Shown: piece by piece, positions 13,826 to 17,351 of the stretch
Layout of the letters: every line of letters starts with the position of its first letter
Numbering within the stretch: the first letter of the stretch is position 1
NCBI GenBank assembly: GCA_937868245.1
Contig: CALMMI010000734.1
Span: forward strand, 1 to 17,351
From: an uncultured Ignavibacteria bacterium
GTDB taxonomy: Bacteria; Bacteroidota; Ignavibacteria; Kapaibacteriales; UBA961
Length of the DNA stretch: 17,351 bases
Direction of reading: 5' to 3'
Notes under the pieces: generated by a model
Databases searched by the model: none
What the model was told of the DNA's origin: nothing
What the model saw: only the letters and a program-made list of their open reading frames with translations
Translations under genes and position numbers: made by a program

Positions 13826-14526
13826 TAATCTCTTTTGTTATTTATGGAGACACTTTGTTTATAAAGTAATTGCCTAATCGTTGCTAAATGTGATAGTAAT
13901 ACAATAGGCACTACACAGCATGGCAGCCAAATAATCGGGAAGTGAAGAATACCGATATTTGGTTGATCAAATGCAAACTTTTGAAAAGGTGCAGGTACTG
14001 ATAATGCTGCATTCGTAACAATATTTATTAGCAATCCTAAGCAGACAATATTCCAAGTTAACATCACATTTCTGCTCAATGTAGGCTTTACATACCCAAA
14101 GTAAAAGACCAATGGGGCTGTTATCCCTGATACAATATCAAAGTTCCTCCCCTCGAAGGTCATTAATTTGGGAACCATCTGATACATACTCAACCACAAC
14201 AATACTATCTCTACCGGAATCCTGACTGTATGCAAAATTGTCATCGTTTTGGCATCCAGACCATCAAGGAATTTTCTACCTTTTGCCGTAACAAAAAGTG
14301 CTATAATACTAAGCAACGGAGGAATAATCAAAAGCGGAAAACGCGGAGGAGTAGCCGATGTTATCACATAAAACCCGGAAATACCTATAACAGATTGAAT
14401 GGCAAGCCATGCCATTGTTAGTAAGAGGAACGTTTTGGAATTATGGGCAGCTTTATAGAATAACCATACTGTAAGGAATGTTGTGATTCCAAAAACTACA
14501 TTTATGTGGATTGGAAGATTGTCCAT
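13825..14526 (-). CDS. Multi-pass inner-membrane protein of unknown function
   Basis: The 233-residue product has six or seven predicted membrane helices (roughly 7-27, 33-55, 64-81, 100-117, 131-146, 154-177, 193-215). Recognisable conserved-looking segments are ILHTVRIPVEIVLLWLS (97-113), FEGRNFDIVSGITAP (124-138) and LHFPIIWLPCCVVPIVLLSHL (194-214). I recall homologues as uncharacterised membrane proteins in Bacteroidota; no enzyme motif is evident. It overlaps the next gene by one base, so the two products probably act together in the membrane. The 134 bp between it and the P-type ATPase hold no clear terminator, so read-through from the ATPase gene is possible. Confidence 0.7.
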   Translation of the reverse strand: MDNLPIHINVVFGITTFLTVWLFYKAAHNSKTFLLLTMAWLAIQSVIGISGFYVITSATPPRFPLLIIPPLLSIIALFVTAKGRKFLDGLDAKTMTILHTVRIPVEIVLLWLSMYQMVPKLMTFEGRNFDIVSGITAPLVFYFGYVKPTLSRNVMLTWNIVCLGLLINIVTNAALSVPAPFQKFAFDQPNIGILHFPIIWLPCCVVPIVLLSHLATIRQLLYKQSVSINNKRD

Positions 14527-14660
14527 AAGAAGCTAGTATTGCTTTTGAAAAATAATGCGTTACGTCAAATTAAAAGATATTACAATCATTTAAATTACGC
14601 TTTCTTTATTTCAGACTAAGAGTACATTCAAAAATAACAGGTTGCAGCAGAATGGAAAAA

Positions 14661-17240
14661 CTATTTTACTTTCTTACTCAGTCTCTTCGTCCTAATCCAT
14701 TTTTCAAGTTCTACGGCCCAAAACGTTATACTCGATAATCCGATACAAAAGGCAAGTTCAGAAATAGACAAAGATTGTGTTCTAAATATATCCTGCAGAA
14801 ACGGCACATATATAACTGCAATTTGCAAACCAAGCGTAAGCAGAACAGCTCCAACCAATTGCTTGTTACCAAAAACTCCTAGCTGAAATAGAGATTTAAA
14901 ATCACTTCTAATTGCCATGGCATGTCCCATCTGACTGATGCCCAGAACAGTAAAAACCATCGTTTGCCATTTCGGATTCTGAGAATAGAGTGCCCAAGCT
15001 TCCGTAAAAATACACACCGCGCCAATGAGCAGCCCCACCCACAATATATGATACCCCATTCCACCTGCAAAAATACTTTCGTCAGGTTTTCGTGGTGGTC
15101 GTTGCAATATATTATCTTCCACAGGTTCAGATGCCATCGCAAGCCCCGGTAAACCGTCTGTAATCAAATTAATCCATAATATTTGTATCGGCAGAAGCGG
15201 AATAGGCATACCAATAAGTGGCACCAAAGCAACTGTCCAAATCTCACCGCTATTGCCGGTCATCACATATTTTACAAACTTCCTAATATTATCATAAATG
15301 CGCCTTCCCTCTTTAACCGCCTTGATAATCGTAGCAAAATTATCGTCTAACAAAATCATGTGAGCAGCTTCTTTGGATACATCACTGCCTGTAATTCCCA
15401 TTGCCACTCCAATATTAGCACGTTTCAAGGCAGGGGCATCGTTTACACCATCGCCCGTCATCGCAACAAATTCACCTTTCTTTTGCAGTGTTTTTACAAT
15501 ATGTAATTTCTGCTCAGGAGAAACACGTGCATATACTTTAATATGCTTGAGCTTTTTAACATATTCACTTGCAGACATTGCAGCCAGTTCTTCACCTGTT
15601 ACAATTAAATCGGTTTCGAGACGGATAATGCCTGTTTCGGAAGCAATAGCTTTGGCTGTTATCGGGTGGTCGCCTGTTATCATAACAGGGGTGATTCCTG
15701 CAGTATAACAGTCGTCTATTGCTTTTTTGGCTTCTTCTCGAGGTGGGTCGATCATCGCAGCGAGCCCAACGAAATTCAGATCTTTTTCAATTGATTCAAT
15801 TGTAATTTCTTTGGGCATGGATTCCAGAATTTTCACAGCATACGCAAGAACCCGCTTTCCTTGTTCAGCAAAACCATGTGTTACCTTATTTATTCCTTTT
15901 GTATCCGGCTTGCTGCAAACTCCGAGAACCGATTCAACCGCACCTTTTGTAACGACAAGCCATTCGTTATTCAGCTTGTGGATGGTCGTCATTCGCTTAC
16001 GCTCCGAATCAAAAGGTAACTCGTTTTTTCTTGGGTGCTCTTTGTGCCAATGCTTATTATGACTTTTACTTTTTCGAGTATACTCGACAAGTGCTATTTC
16101 GGTTGGGTCACCTTTCATTCCTGTACTTTCTTTGCCTGTTACATCATGGTTGAGTTCCATACAAAGGAGAAGCAGTTCTTCAGGTGACAGTCCATTCACA
16201 GATTCACTTTCTTTGGGAAGCCATATATCCAAGACTGTCATTTTATTTTGGGTGATTGTTCCTGTTTTATCAGAGCAGATATACGTCACCGAACCTAATG
16301 TTTCAACTGCTGGTAATTTTCTGATGAGGACGTGCTTATGAACCATTCGCTTTGCACTCAAAGCAAGAGCAATTGTCACTACTGCCGGTAGTGCTTCGGG
16401 AATAGCAGCCACAGCCAATGAAATAGCTGTGAGCAGCATTAATATCGGGTCTTCACCGCGAAGAATACCCACTACATACAATAACACACAAATACCAACC
16501 ACAACATACGACAGTTTTTTCCCAAATTCTGCTAATCGTTTTTGTAATGGAGTTTGGCTTTCATCTTCTTGAAGCAACTTAGCTATTCTTCCAATTTCTG
16601 TGTTCATGCCCGTTGCCACCACTATTCCTTCACCACGACCGTAGGTAACGATAGTGGTCTTGTATGCCATTGTAATACGGTCGCCAATTGGTGAATCAGC
16701 TTTTGGCAGTTCATCCGGTTTTTTTTCTACAGCTTCTGATTCACCAGTAAGTGACGCTTCTTCAATTTTCAAAGTATGAACTTCGGTTAGGCGAATATCC
16801 GCAGGAACTAATACACCTGCCTCCAACAGCACCACATCTCCCGGAACTAATTCAGATGCAGCGATTTGAATAACATCCCCATCCCTACGAACAGATGCGT
16901 TCGGAGCGGACATTTTCTTTAATGCCTCTATTGCCTTCCCTGCCCTATACTCTTGAACGAAACCTATTACTGCATTAAGCAGAACAATAATCAGAATAAC
17001 TATAGCATCCTTAATGTCTCCTACAATAACCGAAATAACTGCAGCAACAGCCAAAATCAATATCATTACATCTTTGAACTCATGCAGGAAAAGAAGAATT
17101 ACCGACTGTTTCTTTTTCTCGGTGAGTTCATTTCTGCCGTATTGAATTTTTCTTTTTTCCGCTTCCGAATTTGATAATCCGTTTTTGCTAGTAGTTAGCG
17201 ATTTTTCAATTTCTGAGACGGGTAGATTGTAGTAGTTCAT
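14661..17240 (-). CDS. P-type ATPase of the P2A class, probable Ca2+-exporting pump
   Basis: The 859-residue membrane pump has the full P-type layout: an N-terminal cation-ATPase domain (1-70), actuator domain with TGES (165-168), phosphorylation motif SDKTGTIT with Asp324, nucleotide-binding segments KGAVESVL and DPPREE, and hinge MTGDGVNDAPALKRANIGVAMG (594-615), with about ten helices. Ion-site residues match SERCA by eye: PEALP in M4 (281-285), NSGE in M5 (Asn663, Glu666) and NLITDG in M6 (691-696). Asp780 sits near the SERCA Glu908 position in M8. This suggests Ca2+ rather than Na+/K+ or heavy metals; there is no CPC motif as in copper pumps. Bacterial relatives export Ca2+ or sometimes Mn2+. 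The gene begins 38 bp after the end of the partial gene at the right edge. Confidence 0.93.
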   Translation of the reverse strand: MNYYNLPVSEIEKSLTTSKNGLSNSEAEKRKIQYGRNELTEKKKQSVILLFLHEFKDVMILILAVAAVISVIVGDIKDAIVILIIVLLNAVIGFVQEYRAGKAIEALKKMSAPNASVRRDGDVIQIAASELVPGDVVLLEAGVLVPADIRLTEVHTLKIEEASLTGESEAVEKKPDELPKADSPIGDRITMAYKTTIVTYGRGEGIVVATGMNTEIGRIAKLLQEDESQTPLQKRLAEFGKKLSYVVVGICVLLYVVGILRGEDPILMLLTAISLAVAAIPEALPAVVTIALALSAKRMVHKHVLIRKLPAVETLGSVTYICSDKTGTITQNKMTVLDIWLPKESESVNGLSPEELLLLCMELNHDVTGKESTGMKGDPTEIALVEYTRKSKSHNKHWHKEHPRKNELPFDSERKRMTTIHKLNNEWLVVTKGAVESVLGVCSKPDTKGINKVTHGFAEQGKRVLAYAVKILESMPKEITIESIEKDLNFVGLAAMIDPPREEAKKAIDDCYTAGITPVMITGDHPITAKAIASETGIIRLETDLIVTGEELAAMSASEYVKKLKHIKVYARVSPEQKLHIVKTLQKKGEFVAMTGDGVNDAPALKRANIGVAMGITGSDVSKEAAHMILLDDNFATIIKAVKEGRRIYDNIRKFVKYVMTGNSGEIWTVALVPLIGMPIPLLPIQILWINLITDGLPGLAMASEPVEDNILQRPPRKPDESIFAGGMGYHILWVGLLIGAVCIFTEAWALYSQNPKWQTMVFTVLGISQMGHAMAIRSDFKSLFQLGVFGNKQLVGAVLLTLGLQIAVIYVPFLQDIFRTQSLSISELAFCIGLSSITFWAVELEKWIRTKRLSKKVK

Positions 17241-17278
17241 TTGTATGTATTATTCAACAAAAATGTAATAGATTTCAA

Positions 17279-17351
17279 TTATTTCAGTTCATTAGTACAG
17301 TTACCAAATTTTTCCCATTCATCAAGATTCGAAATAGTAGTAGCTGCAATC
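17279..17351 (-). CDS. C-terminal end of an unidentified reverse-strand gene (partial)
   Basis: Reading leftward from the window edge, one frame is open to TAA at 17279-17281 and gives IAATTISNLDEWEKFGNCTNELK. The composition looks like a normal protein end and the stop is 38 bp before the ATPase start. A second frame is also open over this short stretch (ending at a TGA a few bases earlier), so the frame choice is uncertain. Nothing can be said about function. Confidence 0.35.
   Translation of the reverse strand, partial: IAATTISNLDEWEKFGNCTNELK

Noticed and set aside
14661..17240. Copper-exporting (CopA, P1B) ATPase that would fit the copper theme
   Set aside because: No CPC motif or N-terminal metal-binding domain; PEALP and NLITDG match the Ca2+ class.

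Overview
The window is AT-rich with short intergenic gaps and reads like a free-living member of the Bacteroidota/Chlorobi/Ignavibacteria (FCB) group. The pointers are a C-terminal type IX secretion (T9SS) sorting domain, BACON domains, a YHYH-domain protein, an OmpA protein with a jelly-roll-like N-terminus, and a small four-helix 'cytochrome B' membrane protein typical of this group. Three genes have clear AGGAG/AAAGG ribosome-binding sites and some promoters look like sigma70 (TATAAT). Classical Bacteroidia mostly lack both, so an Ignavibacteria/Kapabacteria-like lineage is more likely. That placement is inferred.

Left part (1-3951). The tail of a forward gene resembling a beta-carbonic anhydrase ends at a strong hairpin terminator. 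Four reverse-strand genes follow: a small outer-membrane-type protein, cyclopropane fatty acid synthase (cfa), an OmpA-family cell-wall anchor and a lipoprotein. The lipoprotein and OmpA genes appear to be driven by a sigma70-like promoter whose -35 box lies inside a palindrome (about 4014-4054). Middle part (3952-7025). A 340-bp divergent control region is followed by a P-loop nucleotide kinase-like gene (+), a shared bidirectional terminator, a Spy/CpxP-like periplasmic protein (-), then nrnA (DHH phosphoesterase) and a small lipoprotein (+). This ends in a 74-bp nested palindrome.

The most interesting part is 7074-13160, read right to left: ECF sigma factor, single-pass membrane protein (probable anti-sigma), membrane-anchored CnrX/Spy-type metal-sensor domain with a polyproline hinge, MbnP-like copper-binding protein, MauG/MbnH-like diheme enzyme, a possible 56-codon ORF, and an 828-residue secreted YHYH + 4xBACON + T9SS-sorted protein. 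The first four genes overlap or nearly touch. The layout recalls CnrY-CnrX-CnrH metal sensing coupled to an MbnP/MbnH pair, in which the diheme enzyme oxidises a tryptophan of MbnP to kynurenine to build a copper site. No methanobactin genes are in view. I propose a metal-responsive (probably copper) envelope system; the link to the T9SS cargo is an inference from adjacency.

Right part (13361-17351). Two overlapping multi-pass membrane protein genes are followed by a P2A-type (Ca2+-like) P-type ATPase, all on the reverse strand, and then by the tail of one more reverse gene at the edge. No tRNA, rRNA, CRISPR array, insertion sequence or phage gene was seen.
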